From assembly GCF_030440575.1 (NCBI RefSeq), contig NZ_CP047189.1:1488001-1552000 (forward strand): a stretch of 64,000 nucleotides of DNA, read 5' to 3'. A model generated the notes under the pieces. It was not told where the DNA came from, did no database searches, and worked only from the letters and a program-made list of their open reading frames with translations. The position numbers and the translations under genes are program-made. Shown piece by piece: positions 36,901 to 46,522 of the stretch (position 1 is its first letter; each line of letters starts with the position of its first letter). Source of the DNA: Corynebacterium ciconiae DSM 44920. Its GTDB lineage: Bacteria; Actinomycetota; Actinomycetes; Mycobacteriales; Mycobacteriaceae.

Positions 36901-37497
36901 TTACTTCAGGCCTTCCTGGAGCACGTCCATCTTGTTGATGTTCTTGGTGGGGTCGTTAGCCTCCCAGTTGCAGGCGCAAACCTCTTCGGACTGAAGAGCG
37001 TCGAGGGCGCGCAGCACCTCGTCAACGTTACGGCCCACAGCGTCCGGGGTGACGGAGACGAACTGGATCACACCATCGGGATCGATGATGAAGGTGGCGC
37101 GATCGGCAACACCGTCAGCGTTTTCCACACCGAGGGTGCGGATGAGCTCGTGCTTGATGTCAGAGAACATCGGGAAGGGAACGCCCTTGAGCTCCGGGTG
37201 GGTGGCACGCCAGTTGAAGTGAGCGAACTCGTTGTCGGTGGAGCCGCCGAGCACCTGGGTGTCGCGGTCCAGGAACTCTTCGTTCAGCTTGCCGAAGGCA
37301 GCGATCTCGGTCGGGCACACGAAGGTGAAGTCCTTGGGGTAGAAGAACACAACCTTCCACTGGCCCTCGTACTTGTCGAGGGAGACGGTCTCAAAGTAGT
37401 CCTCGGGAGAGGTGGCGTTAGCCTCGTGCAGGTCGCCGCCCTTGAGAGCGGTGAGCTCGAACTCAGGGAACTTCTCGCCAACGGTCATGATAGCCAT
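36901..37497 (-). CDS. ahpC: Alkyl hydroperoxide reductase AhpC (peroxiredoxin)
   Basis: 198 residues from ATG 37497 with GGAGG seven bases upstream; the longer open frame upstream covers the regulatory region. Reduces organic peroxides and H2O2. Peroxidatic C61 in KDFTFVCPTEIA, and C174 and C176 in EEVCACNW, equal the three-cysteine arrangement of mycobacterial AhpC. GGSTDNEFAHFNW is also conserved. Reduced by the adjacent AhpD. Confidence 0.97.
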   Translation of the reverse strand: MAIMTVGEKFPEFELTALKGGDLHEANATSPEDYFETVSLDKYEGQWKVVFFYPKDFTFVCPTEIAAFGKLNEEFLDRDTQVLGGSTDNEFAHFNWRATHPELKGVPFPMFSDIKHELIRTLGVENADGVADRATFIIDPDGVIQFVSVTPDAVGRNVDEVLRALDALQSEEVCACNWEANDPTKNINKMDVLQEGLK

Positions 37498-37872
37498 GTG
37501 TTTTCCTCCAATATCGCTGATGCGATGTAGCAATGTACAAGCGGTGCAGACAGCTCTATATGTGATGTCCGCTGTGCAGACAGCAACTGCCTGCGGGCTT
37601 AGTGTGCAACACCAATGGGCCGAGGCCGAGAGCACAATCCACATCGTGAGAGATCTCACTTCTGCGTGGAAGCGGTGGTCTCCGACTCTGCCGGTGATGC
37701 CAGTTTTATCGCACTATTGCGCCTCCCAGAACTGGGAAAACTAGCTCAACCTAACGGGATGCAGTGGGCTTATAAGCTCCTGCCCCGCCATCTGCGTTGC
37801 TGCCATAAGTATGCCACATATTGAGCTGGCGTCAAGAGGTAAACCTTTTTGGTGTGTTATAGAGTAATAAGT
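37498..37872. promoter_or_regulatory. ahpC-oxyR divergent control region
   Basis: 375 bases with no gene between divergent ahpC and oxyR, where OxyR is expected to bind. It contains two direct copies of GTGCAGACAGC at 37544-37554 and 37574-37584, exactly 30 bases apart, and an inverted repeat ATCGC-TGAT-GCGAT at 37513-37526 near the ahpC ribosome site. A TATAGA at 37859-37864 is a possible oxyR -10, close enough to ATG 37873 to give a leaderless or nearly leaderless message. Confidence 0.55.
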
Positions 37873-38814
37873 ATGAACAATAAAGATTACCGCCCTACCC
37901 TTGCCCAGCTACGCACCTTCGTCACGATCGCGGAGAAGCGTCACTTCGGTACCGCTGCCGCAAAACTCAACATCTCCCAGCCCTCGCTCTCTCAGGCGCT
38001 CGCCGCTCTCGAATCAGGACTCGGTGTGCAGCTGATAGAACGATCCACCCGAAAAGTGATTGTCACCCCGATCGGCGCGAAACTTCTGCCCTACGCCAAG
38101 GCGACTCTCGAGCAGGCTAACTCCTTTTTGTCCCAGGCGCGCGGGGCCGATGGCCCCCTGCAAGGTCCTCTGACCATCGGCATCATCCCCACCGCCGCGC
38201 CCTACCTGTTGCCTGAGCTACTTCGGCTGTTGCAGCGGGATTATCCAGAACTCGAGCCGCGCATAGTGGAGGATCAAACCCATCATCTTGAGGCCATGCT
38301 TCGCGACGGCCAGATCGACTGCGCCCTTTTGGCCACCCCCGTCAATCGTGGAGGGTTGGAAAGCTACTCCCTCTATGACGAACACTTTGTCATCGCCGTC
38401 AACGAAGATGACGATCTCGCCGGCCGCACGGACATCACATTAGCCTCGCTCAAGCAGCTCCAGCTGCTCTTGCTTGACGACGGCCACTGCCTGCGTGACC
38501 AGATCGTTGATCTCTGCCGCATGGCCAAGGCAGATCCTGAAAACCAGTCCTCCACCTTCACCCGCGCCACCAGCCTCACCACGGTGCTGCAATGCGTGGG
38601 CGCTGGGTTTGGCTCCACCCTCATCCCGGCCTCCGCAGTCCCCGCAGAGGCCGGCCGCCAGGGTGTGGCTATCGCCCACTTTGCCCCCTCGGTGACCGCC
38701 CAGCGCACTATGCGCCTAGTCTACCGGGCATCCTCCTTCCGAAGCGAGGACTTCAGCGCCCTAGGCGAGGTCATCACTCGCGCCTACCAGTCCACCGTGG
38801 ACACCTCCGTCTAG
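37873..38814 (+). CDS. oxyR: Hydrogen-peroxide-sensing LysR-type regulator OxyR
   Basis: 313 residues from ATG 37873. LysR family: winged helix-turn-helix at 8-67 (LRTFVTIAEKRHFGTAAAKL, ISQPSLSQALAALESGLG) and a periplasmic-binding-protein-like effector domain from about 95. The redox cysteines C206 and C215 in DDGHCLRDQIVDLC match the peroxide-reactive pair of E. coli OxyR, and H205 and R208 are also kept. In C. glutamicum OxyR represses or activates catalase, dps and iron genes; here its divergent neighbour ahpCD is the obvious local target. Confidence 0.95.
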   Translation: MNNKDYRPTLAQLRTFVTIAEKRHFGTAAAKLNISQPSLSQALAALESGLGVQLIERSTRKVIVTPIGAKLLPYAKATLEQANSFLSQARGADGPLQGPLTIGIIPTAAPYLLPELLRLLQRDYPELEPRIVEDQTHHLEAMLRDGQIDCALLATPVNRGGLESYSLYDEHFVIAVNEDDDLAGRTDITLASLKQLQLLLLDDGHCLRDQIVDLCRMAKADPENQSSTFTRATSLTTVLQCVGAGFGSTLIPASAVPAEAGRQGVAIAHFAPSVTAQRTMRLVYRASSFRSEDFSALGEVITRAYQSTVDTSV

Positions 38815-38887
38815 ATTCGCCCTGCGCGTCCCATAAAGCCGGGCTACTCGCCTGAGACCGCAGGCAGTGGCTAGAATTTAAGGTCTT

Positions 38888-41800
38888 ATGCCTCGCTCTG
38901 AACACGGATCCCCAGCAGCATCTCCCGCCGCCCCGAGCAAGAAAGAGCTGCTCGCGCGCCTTGATGGCGTATCGCTCAGCGCGGAGCGCTCCTTTCGGCG
39001 GCGGCTACGCAAGGCCCGCTCACCGCGGGCTCTTAGCGCCATCTCCGCCGATATCGATTCCGCCGAGCTTGCCGTACTCGCTATCGATGAGCGCGTTCCT
39101 GAGCTGAGCTACCCGGCTGATCTACCCGTCTCTTCCCGGCGCGATGACATCAAAGACGCCATCCGTGATCATCAGGTGGTGATCATTGCGGGCGAGACCG
39201 GTTCGGGCAAAACCACTCAGATCCCCAAGATGTGCCTGGAGTTGGGTCGCGGCAGACGTGGCCTTATCGGCCACACCCAACCCCGCCGCCTGGCGGCCCG
39301 TACCGTGGCCGAGCGCATCGCCTCTGAGATGGATCAGGAGATTGGCGAGTCGGTGGGCTATGCCATCCGATTCGATGATCGGGTCTCCGACACCACCGCG
39401 GTGAAGCTCATGACCGACGGCATCCTGCTTGCTGAGATGCAGCGGGACCGCTACCTCAATGCCTATGACACGATCATCATCGACGAGGCGCACGAGCGTT
39501 CTCTCAACATTGACTTCTCGCTCGGCTATCTCAAGCGCCTTCTGCCCAAGCGCCCAGATCTGAAGGTGATCATCACCTCCGCCACCATTGATCCTGAGCG
39601 ATTCGCCGAGCACTTTGCCCACGGATCGCAGCCCGCACCGATCATCGAGGTCTCCGGCCGCACCTACCCCGTAGAGATTCGGTACCGTCCCCTCGAGGTC
39701 ACCCGCGGTGATACAACCATCGATATCGATCCACTCGATGGGCTCATCGAAGCGATCGAAGAGCTGATGCAGGAGGGGCCGGGCGATATTTTGTGTTTCT
39801 TCCCCTCCGAGCGCGATATCCGCGACGCAATGGAGGCCATCGAGTCCAAGCGCTACAGAGGCGTGGAGGTCACTCCCCTGTTTGGCCGGCTGTCGAATGC
39901 CGAACAGCATCGAGTATTCTCCCCGCACGCTGGTCGACGCATCGTTCTTGCCACGAATATCGCCGAGACCTCTCTGACCGTGCCAGGCATTCACTACGTG
40001 ATCGATACCGGCACGGCCCGAATTTCGCGTTACTCCACGCGCACCAAGGTACAGCGCCTACCGATCGAAGAGATCTCCCAAGCCAGCGCCCGCCAGCGCT
40101 CGGGGCGTTGCGGCCGTGTTGCTGAGGGCATCGCGATTCGTCTTTACTCTGAGCAGAACTTCCAGTCGCGCCCCGAGTTCACTGACCCTGAGATCTTGCG
40201 CACCAACCTCGCGAGCGTGATCCTGCAGATGGCGTCGTTAAAGCTCGGCGCGATCACTGAATTCCCCTTCGTCCAAGCACCGGAGCACAAGGCGATCCGC
40301 GATGGTTTGATGCTGCTGCATGAGCTCGGCGCGCTCGAACAAGGGGAAAAGGACGGCAACCCGATCCTGACACCTATTGGTCGGCAGCTGGCTCGCATCC
40401 CACTCGACCCGCGATTGGCCCGCATGCTTATCGCCGGACATGAGCGCGGTGTCGCCCGTGAGATCATGGTGCTCACCGCGGCACTCACTATTCAGGATGT
40501 ACGCGAACGCCCCTTGGAAAAACAGGCCCAAGCCGATCAAGCGCACGCCCGATTCAAAGACACCAGCAGCGATTTCCTCAGCCTGCTCAATCTCTGGGAC
40601 TACATCCAGGCCTGCCGGGCGGAGATGTCTGGGAACAAGTTCCGTAAAAAGATGCAGAGCGAGTATCTGCACTATATGCGTATCCGCGAATGGTGGGATC
40701 TAGTGCGCCAGCTCGAGCAGGTGGCGCGCCAGCTCGGATGGGAACGCGGTGAGACGCCCCGCAGTGCCACGGCCACTGCGGAACAGGTGCTGGACAATGC
40801 CGGAGATTCCACGCACCGCGATAGCACCGGCATTCACATGAGCATGCTCTCTGGTTTGCTCTCGCATATCGGTGTGCGTGAGGAGAAAACCAAGGAATAT
40901 CTGGGCACCCGCACCACCCGGTTCAAGATATTCCCCGGCTCGCATGTGTCTAAGAAACAGCCGAGCTACGTCATGGCGGCAGAGCTGGTGGAGACATCGC
41001 GGCTGTGGGGCCGCACCGTGGCCGAGATAGATCCCCGCTGGGTCGAGAAGCTAGCCAAGGACCTTCTGCGACACCAGTATTCCGAACCGCACTGGTCCTC
41101 TAAGCGGGCCGCCGCCATGGTCTACCAGCGCTCTACATTGTGGGGTGTGCCCGTGGTGGTTGATCGCCTCACCGCCTATCACACGGTGGATCGTGCCGCT
41201 GCGCGAGAAATGTTTATCCGCCACGCCCTGATCGAAGGCGACTGGAACACCCACCACGAGTTCTTCCACTCCAACGCCGCCAAATTGGACGAGGCCGCTC
41301 ACCTTGAGGCGAAGGCTAGGCGCCGCGACATCGTTGTGGACGAGGACACGCTGTTTCGTTTCTACGATGAGCGCCTGCCGGAGGATGTCACCACTGGGCC
41401 TAGTTTCGATGGGTGGTGGAAACGCACCCGCCGCACCAAGCCTGACTATCTGGACTTCGATCCCGAGAAGCTACTCAACCCCGAAGCCGAGGCCGTAGCC
41501 GAAGAGGCCTTTCCCGATAAATGGCAGCAGGGTTCCTTAGTCTTTGATCTCAGCTACGAGTTCGAACCCGGCTCGGAGTTCGATGGTGTGACCGTGCGTA
41601 TTCCCATTCCAGTACTCGCTGGGGTGGAGGCCGCCGAATTCGAATGGTTGGTACCTGGCCTGCGCACCGAGCTCATCACCGAACTCCTGCGCAGCCTGCC
41701 GAAGCATCTGCGTCGTAGTGTTGTTCCGGCACCGACTTTCGCTGAGCGCGTCCTTCCCACCCTCGTGCCCTATACCTCAACCGTGGCAGAGCAGCTAGCC

Positions 41801-42862
41801 GAGGGGCTCACCAGGCTGGGGGCGCGGGGAATTAATCCTTCAGACTTCTCCTTCGACAAACTCGATGCACATCTACGCATCACCTTCGCCGCGATCGATA
41901 AGCGCGGAAAGATCGTGGATCATGATAAGGATCTCACCGCCTTACAACAGCGTCAGGCGGGACGGATCCAGTCCTCGGTACGTAAACGCGCCAACTCCCG
42001 CGCCAAGGCTCCAGCCCGCAGCTGGGATAGCGACTCGATTGGCGCCATTGCGGAAACCCATGACACCCTGGTCGATGGGCAGAGCTTTACCACCTACCCT
42101 GCGCTGGTGATCAAAGACGGCGGGCTGGTTGTTGAGGCGATGCCGACAAAGGAGGCCGCCGATGCGGCAATGCTCACCGCCCAGCTGACCCTGTTGATGC
42201 GCTCGATCTCAGTGAACCAACGCCACATGCTCAATGGATTGCCGTTGAAACAACGCGTTGCGGTGGAGAACTACCCCCATGGCAAAGCTTCAGGCTTGAT
42301 TGAGGACGCCAGGGTCACTGCGATTCGCGATCTGATGCTGGCCCATGGCGGGCCGGTGCGCACCCCTGAGGAGTTTGAGGCTCTCACCGCCGCGGTAAGC
42401 CCCGAGGTCGCAGGCCGAGTGCGATCCATCATCGTGGCCCTTGCCCCCGGGTTAGTGGATTACTCCTACCTAGCCAGCGAACTCGAGGAGTGGACGGGCG
42501 ACGCCATTGCCGACATGAAACAACAATTGGAGTTTCTGCTGCCGCACGGTGCCGTGGCAAAACACGGCATGGAGCATTTGCGTCATCTCCCCCGCTATCT
42601 TGCCGCAATGCGGGTGCGTTTGGAGAACATGGAACGAGACCCAGACCGAGATTTCGACCTCTTAGACGAGGTGGAGGCCGTCGAGGAAACCCTTTCCGAC
42701 AAGCTCTCTACCTTGCCGGACTCACGCGCCCGCACCCGCGAGGTTAAAGACATCCGGTGGATGATTCAGGAATTACGAGTCTCACTCTTCGCCCAGCGCC
42801 TCGGCACCTCGGGGCCGGTGTCTGCCAAGCGCATTGAGAAAGCCATCGCCCGCCTGCGCTAG
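38888..42862 (+). CDS. hrpA: ATP-dependent RNA helicase HrpA
   Basis: 1324 residues, ATG start. DEAH/RHA helicase: IIAGETGSGKTTQIPK (motif I) at about 97-112, TQPRRLAARTVAERIA (Ia), DEAHERSLNIDF (motif II), TSATIDPERF (III), LATNIAETSLTVPG (V), QRSGRCGRVAEG (VI). A helicase-associated domain and OB fold follow, and the C-terminal half carries DUF3418 as in long bacterial HrpA proteins. HrpA resolves stalled ribosomes and processes mRNA in E. coli. A short gap separates it from oxyR; a promoter of its own is likely. Confidence 0.95.
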   Translation: MPRSEHGSPAASPAAPSKKELLARLDGVSLSAERSFRRRLRKARSPRALSAISADIDSAELAVLAIDERVPELSYPADLPVSSRRDDIKDAIRDHQVVIIAGETGSGKTTQIPKMCLELGRGRRGLIGHTQPRRLAARTVAERIASEMDQEIGESVGYAIRFDDRVSDTTAVKLMTDGILLAEMQRDRYLNAYDTIIIDEAHERSLNIDFSLGYLKRLLPKRPDLKVIITSATIDPERFAEHFAHGSQPAPIIEVSGRTYPVEIRYRPLEVTRGDTTIDIDPLDGLIEAIEELMQEGPGDILCFFPSERDIRDAMEAIESKRYRGVEVTPLFGRLSNAEQHRVFSPHAGRRIVLATNIAETSLTVPGIHYVIDTGTARISRYSTRTKVQRLPIEEISQASARQRSGRCGRVAEGIAIRLYSEQNFQSRPEFTDPEILRTNLASVILQMASLKLGAITEFPFVQAPEHKAIRDGLMLLHELGALEQGEKDGNPILTPIGRQLARIPLDPRLARMLIAGHERGVAREIMVLTAALTIQDVRERPLEKQAQADQAHARFKDTSSDFLSLLNLWDYIQACRAEMSGNKFRKKMQSEYLHYMRIREWWDLVRQLEQVARQLGWERGETPRSATATAEQVLDNAGDSTHRDSTGIHMSMLSGLLSHIGVREEKTKEYLGTRTTRFKIFPGSHVSKKQPSYVMAAELVETSRLWGRTVAEIDPRWVEKLAKDLLRHQYSEPHWSSKRAAAMVYQRSTLWGVPVVVDRLTAYHTVDRAAAREMFIRHALIEGDWNTHHEFFHSNAAKLDEAAHLEAKARRRDIVVDEDTLFRFYDERLPEDVTTGPSFDGWWKRTRRTKPDYLDFDPEKLLNPEAEAVAEEAFPDKWQQGSLVFDLSYEFEPGSEFDGVTVRIPIPVLAGVEAAEFEWLVPGLRTELITELLRSLPKHLRRSVVPAPTFAERVLPTLVPYTSTVAEQLAEGLTRLGARGINPSDFSFDKLDAHLRITFAAIDKRGKIVDHDKDLTALQQRQAGRIQSSVRKRANSRAKAPARSWDSDSIGAIAETHDTLVDGQSFTTYPALVIKDGGLVVEAMPTKEAADAAMLTAQLTLLMRSISVNQRHMLNGLPLKQRVAVENYPHGKASGLIEDARVTAIRDLMLAHGGPVRTPEEFEALTAAVSPEVAGRVRSIIVALAPGLVDYSYLASELEEWTGDAIADMKQQLEFLLPHGAVAKHGMEHLRHLPRYLAAMRVRLENMERDPDRDFDLLDEVEAVEETLSDKLSTLPDSRARTREVKDIRWMIQELRVSLFAQRLGTSGPVSAKRIEKAIARLR

Positions 42863-42894
42863 CATTCACTGCCGCAACAGTCTCGCTGCCGCGT

Positions 42895-42932
42895 CCCTAG
42901 AGGACAAAAGGCACCTACGCCGGCCTCTAGGG
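42895..42932. terminator. Bidirectional terminator between hrpA and nrdR
   Basis: Perfect 9-bp stem CCCTAGAGG / CCTCTAGGG with a 20-base loop, between convergent stops. Confidence 0.65.
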
Positions 42933-42940
42933 GCACTCGC

Positions 42941-43405
42941 CTAGAACGTGTCGGATTTCTTCGCAGAGCGGCGCATCTTCCGGATCTCCGCTTCAAAGTC
43001 GTCAGCACTGGTAAAGGAACGATAAACGGAAGCAAAGCGGAGATAGGCGACCTCGTCCAGTTCGCGCAACGGTTCGAGAATGGCTAGACCGATATCGTTG
43101 GCGTTGACTTGCGAGCTGCCGTGACTGCGCACATTCTCCTCCACCTCTTGGGCGAGGCGCTTGAGCGCATCGTCGGAGACATCGCGGCCTTGGCAGGCAC
43201 GACGCACACCGGTGATCACTTTTTCGCGGCTGAAGGGTTCGGACACGCCATTGCGTTTCAGCACCAGCAGCATGGCCTTTTCGATCGTGGTAAACCGCCC
43301 ACCACAGTCAGAGCATTCGCGGCGGCGCCGAATGGCCGAACCGGCGTCGATCACGCGCGAGTCAATCACTCGTGAGTGTTGATTTTGACAAAAGGGACAG
43401 TGCAT
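42941..43405 (-). CDS. nrdR: Ribonucleotide reductase regulator NrdR
   Basis: 154 residues, ATG start. Zinc ribbon C3-C6 and C31-C34 ([19 protein letters not shown]) followed by an ATP-cone domain ([23 protein letters not shown] to about 136). Represses nrd genes when dATP fills the cone. In C. glutamicum nrdR is next to divS and lexA, as here, which may tie dNTP supply to the SOS response. Confidence 0.97.
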   Translation of the reverse strand: MHCPFCQNQHSRVIDSRVIDAGSAIRRRRECSDCGGRFTTIEKAMLLVLKRNGVSEPFSREKVITGVRRACQGRDVSDDALKRLAQEVEENVRSHGSSQVNANDIGLAILEPLRELDEVAYLRFASVYRSFTSADDFEAEIRKMRRSAKKSDTF

Positions 43406-43619
43406 CGTGCTGATTCCTCACATATCCAGTGCGATCAGGTGCCGGCCGACGCCGACACCGCCGCGGTTTCTCACGACCTAGTGCTCAACGCGGTCCAGCG
43501 TTTAAGTCTAACGAAGCAACAGCCACACCCTTTGCCTAGCATCGCCGATGTCGGTGCACCGTGCCTAGGTAAAGCCCGCCGCTGTATCACCCATATGGCA
43601 ACCACCTCGGACGAGGAAC

Positions 43620-44090
43620 TTATTTTACGCTGGCGGTGTGCGTGATCAGGGTCGGCGGAGTGTGGGGCATCTGCTCCTCTTGGGCACTCATAGCGGCGTG
43701 GAAACCGCCCGCCAACAGCACCCCCACACATGCTGAGAGCACAGCCTGCTTCACGGCCGTCCGCCACTGCCCGCGCGGGTTCATCCCCGTTACACCCTCG
43801 CTTAACGAGTACGGGGCTGCGTTCGAACGAACAACCGAGGCACGCGGCCCCTCGCCTGTCCTGTAGGCTTCGCATGCTCGCGCATCACCGCCTATCCCCT
43901 TGCATCGCCGGGGTGTTCTATCAGCATCCGCCAGCGTTCGAACACCAGAAACATCCTGGGATAGCTCTCGCCGCTGCGCCCCACCCCACGTTGCCGCTGG
44001 CGGCACCACGAGGGGAGAAGAATAAGGTGCACATTCCTGAGCACGGCGGGCGCCACGAGGTGCAGATACGGGATTCAGAGAGATAGTCAT
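43620..44090 (-). CDS. divS: DivS-like SOS-linked membrane protein without LysM
   Basis: 156 residues from ATG 44090 (AGGAAA six bases upstream; ATG 44108 is in frame but has no ribosome site). Identified mainly by position: between nrdR and lexA and divergent from lexA, like C. glutamicum divS, the DNA-damage-induced cell-division suppressor, and M. tuberculosis chiZ. Residues 1-105 are polar, Arg-rich and probably cytoplasmic; one hydrophobic segment lies at about 120-136 (AVLSACVGVLLAGGFHAAM) followed by only 20 residues. Related proteins usually carry a LysM motif after the membrane helix; none is seen here. Expected to be LexA-controlled through the TTCGAAC-type half-sites upstream. Confidence 0.65.
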   Translation of the reverse strand: MTISLNPVSAPRGARRAQECAPYSSPLVVPPAATWGGAQRRELSQDVSGVRTLADADRTPRRCKGIGGDARACEAYRTGEGPRASVVRSNAAPYSLSEGVTGMNPRGQWRTAVKQAVLSACVGVLLAGGFHAAMSAQEEQMPHTPPTLITHTASVK

Positions 44091-44151
44091 GAGTTTTCCT
44101 TTCGCCATTCTTGGGCTATCAACGTGAGCGACTATATGGGCCGAACCGGAC

Positions 44152-44302
44152 GTTCGAACGACTCACCCGCTCACGTGTTCGACTATAGACAGCGTGTTCG
44201 AAAGTGCGCAAGTAGCACGTGTAATCCCAGTGATGCTTGCCCTGCTGCAGCAACGGCCGTATCATTTGAAGAGAAAAATGTTCGATTGGACGCGTTCGAA
44301 CA
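44152..44302. promoter_or_regulatory. SOS control region of divS and lexA with multiple LexA half-sites
   Basis: Within the 349-base gap between divS and lexA, five half-sites matching the corynebacterial LexA box (TCGAACA or TGTTCGA) are visible: GTTCGAAC at 44152-44159, TGTTCGA at 44176-44182, 44195-44201 and 44279-44285, and TCGAACA at 44296-44302. No two form a perfect 16-base box by eye; spacing between neighbours is larger than the consensus. Two more TTCGAAC elements lie inside divS near 43823 and 43939. Confidence 0.6.
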
Positions 44303-44457
44303 CCGCACGTTCCTTTCGGTTTGCGCCACGGCTGCCGGCGTCGACGGATGCTCACGTGGCAGCTAAACCGCACGCCCCCACCGTGCGGCGCCCATACCGC
44401 AATTCATCCTCGCTATATCTATATCCGCGCTAGTTAACTGAACGAAAAGGACTCTCC

Positions 44458-45156
44458 ATGGCCCGCACCCCCTCCGAATCCGATTACAGCTCACTGTCCG
44501 ATCGCCAGCGCCGCATCCTCGATGTGATCCGAGATGCCGTGATGCTGCGCGGCTACCCACCGAGCATCCGTGAGATCGGCGATGCCGCAGGGCTGCAATC
44601 CACCTCTTCTGTGGCCTACCAGCTCAAAGAGTTGGAAAAGAAAGGCTTTTTGCGGCGCGATCCTAATAAGCCTCGAGCAGTTGATGTGCGCCACTTGCCG
44701 GAATCAGCCAAACGCCCAGGCCCCAAGCCCAAGCAGAACCAGCAACCCACTCCGGCCGAGGAGGTGCCGGAAAGCACGTCGAATACTACCTACATTCCCG
44801 TGGTGGGTTCCATAGCTGCCGGCTCGCCCATCTTGGCCGAGCAAAACGTAGAAAGCTACTACCCACTACCCCAGGACATCGTGGGTGATGGTGAGCTCTT
44901 CATGCTCCAAGTAGTCGGCGAATCCATGAAGGATGCCGGAATCCTGAACGGCGACTGGGTCGTGGTGCGTTCTCAGCCGGTGGCTGAGATTGGGGAATTT
45001 GTTGCGGCCATGATCGATGGCGAAGCCACCGTGAAGGAATTCCATAAGGATCGCAGTGGCGTGTGGCTGGTTCCGCACAATGTGGAATTTGATTGGATCA
45101 AGGGCGATGAAGCAGAAATCCTCGGCAAGGTCGTCTCCGTGATGCGCAAGCTCTAA
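44458..45156 (+). CDS. lexA: SOS repressor LexA
   Basis: 232 residues, ATG with AAAGGACTCTCC upstream. Winged helix-turn-helix at about 12-75 ([40 protein letters not shown]) and a C-terminal peptidase domain: cleavage site A121-G122 in GSIAAGSPI, catalytic S156 in [11 protein letters not shown] and K193 in GEATVKEF. Self-cleaves with RecA filaments and derepresses the SOS regulon. The linker is Pro/Lys-rich, as in other corynebacteria. Divergent from divS. Confidence 0.98.
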   Translation: MARTPSESDYSSLSDRQRRILDVIRDAVMLRGYPPSIREIGDAAGLQSTSSVAYQLKELEKKGFLRRDPNKPRAVDVRHLPESAKRPGPKPKQNQQPTPAEEVPESTSNTTYIPVVGSIAAGSPILAEQNVESYYPLPQDIVGDGELFMLQVVGESMKDAGILNGDWVVVRSQPVAEIGEFVAAMIDGEATVKEFHKDRSGVWLVPHNVEFDWIKGDEAEILGKVVSVMRKL

Positions 45157-45256
45157 GCGGGTCAATTCCCACACCCAGCATCGGCACCGGCGCCCGCGAC
45201 GCTAATAATCGGACTCAAGTCCACGCCTCGAGCGCCCTGCAGGACCCACTCTCCCA

Positions 45257-45290
45257 CCCCACGAACGGGTTTTTACCCTCATTCGTGGGG
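45257..45290 (+). terminator. Terminator after lexA
   Basis: CCCCACGAA / TTCGTGGGG with an inner GGGT/ACCC pairing, followed by TTTGT; about 100 bases past the lexA stop. Confidence 0.8.
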
Positions 45291-45742
45291 TTTGTACTGT
45301 GCGTTATCGCCCACTGTTGCCAACGTAACAACATCGGACAACCCATCGCACTGACACGCCGAACCACTGGGCGTCACAGCAGTTCATCACGGCACGACCT
45401 GCCACTATGGTTGTGTTCATCGCTCACCGCTCGGGGGCGATGGGCAAACACGAACCACTGCAATGCCACACTACGGTGTGGAACTTAGCCCGATTCCTTC
45501 TAGGTTCTCGCCCGATCGTGCGAAAATAGATCTACATAATTCGATACCAAACCCACATAGTGCATGCTGTGAACCTTTATTTTCACCTGCCGTGCCCCGC
45601 CCGCTGCTCGCGTTTATGCCCTGCCTGCGTGCCGCTGGCACGGCCTGCACCGTGGGTGCTTGTCTGTGTATGGCCCCGCTCATGTGATCGTGTGCGGCTG
45701 TATACGGAAGTGCTCGTTCTAGCTTGAGGAGAGTGGACACCG
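45291..45742 (+). promoter_or_regulatory. Upstream region of sugR
   Basis: 452 bases with no gene. Contains an inverted repeat GTGAA-N8-TTCAC (45569-45586) and A/T-rich stretches around 45525-45590 that probably hold the sugR promoter. No confident GlxR or SugR operator by eye. Confidence 0.4.
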
Positions 45743-46522
45743 ATGTACGCCGAAGAACGCCGGAGGCAGATTGCCTCGTTGACTTCCATCGAAGGCCGCG
45801 TGAATGTCACGGAACTGGCCACCAAGTTTGGTGTCACTGCTGAGACGATTCGCCGCGATCTCGCCGTCTTGGACTCCGAGGGAACAGTCCACCGCGTTCA
45901 CGGCGGTGCCGTCGCTAGCCAGAGCTTCCAAACCGCGGAGTTCAGCGTGGATGCCCGCTCCCGCTCCGCCTCTGGGGCCAAATCCGCTATTGCACGGGCT
46001 GCGGTGGAGTTCCTGCCCGAGCGCTCCGGCGGAATGTTCCTAGACGCCGGCACCTCGATCTCCGCTCTGTGTGAACTCATCTCTGAGCATCCCAACGCCC
46101 GCGCTTGGTCGATCGTGACCAACTGCCTCGCCCATGCCATGCACTTGGCTAGCACTGGTTTGGATGAGGTTCAGCTGCTTGGCGGATCGGTGCGTGCCAT
46201 CACCCAAGCCGTGGTGGGCGATACTGCACTGCGAACTTTGGCATTGATGCGCGCAGACGTGGCGTTCATCGGCACCAATGCCCTCACCCTCGATCACGGT
46301 CTGTCCACTGCAGACTCCCAGGAGGCCGCAGTCAAACGCGCCATGATTACCAACGCCCGCAAGGTAGTGGTGTTGTGTGACTCCACCAAGCTGGGTAGCG
46401 ACTATCTCGTGAGCTTCGCCTCGATCACTGATATCGATGTTCTCATTACGGATGCAGGGGCTCCCCAGACCTTCGTGGACAATCTCCGTGAGCGCGGCGT
46501 CCACGTGGTGTGCGCCCAATGA
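45743..46522 (+). CDS. sugR: DeoR-type sugar-PTS repressor SugR
   Basis: 259 residues, ATG with GAGGAGAG upstream. N-terminal DeoR helix-turn-helix (RRRQIASLTSIEGRVNVTEL, AETIRRDLAVLDSEG) and a sugar-phosphate isomerase-like effector domain (FLDAGTSISALCELI, AFIGTNALTLDHGLST, VVLCDSTKLGSDY). In C. glutamicum SugR represses ptsG, ptsF, ptsS, ptsI and ptsH and is inactivated by fructose-1-phosphate and related sugar phosphates. Position before the fruK1-like gene and ptsI is the same here. Its stop overlaps the next start by four bases (ATGA). Confidence 0.93.
   Translation: MYAEERRRQIASLTSIEGRVNVTELATKFGVTAETIRRDLAVLDSEGTVHRVHGGAVASQSFQTAEFSVDARSRSASGAKSAIARAAVEFLPERSGGMFLDAGTSISALCELISEHPNARAWSIVTNCLAHAMHLASTGLDEVQLLGGSVRAITQAVVGDTALRTLALMRADVAFIGTNALTLDHGLSTADSQEAAVKRAMITNARKVVVLCDSTKLGSDYLVSFASITDIDVLITDAGAPQTFVDNLRERGVHVVCAQ

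Noticed and set aside
43406..43619. Possible small gene or riboswitch between nrdR and divS
   Set aside because: No open frame with a ribosome site and no recognisable RNA fold; left as plain spacer.
45569..45586. GTGAA-N8-TTCAC as a GlxR (CRP-type) box before sugR
   Set aside because: The GlxR consensus is TGTGA-N6-TCACA; spacing differs by two, so I list it only as an inverted repeat.
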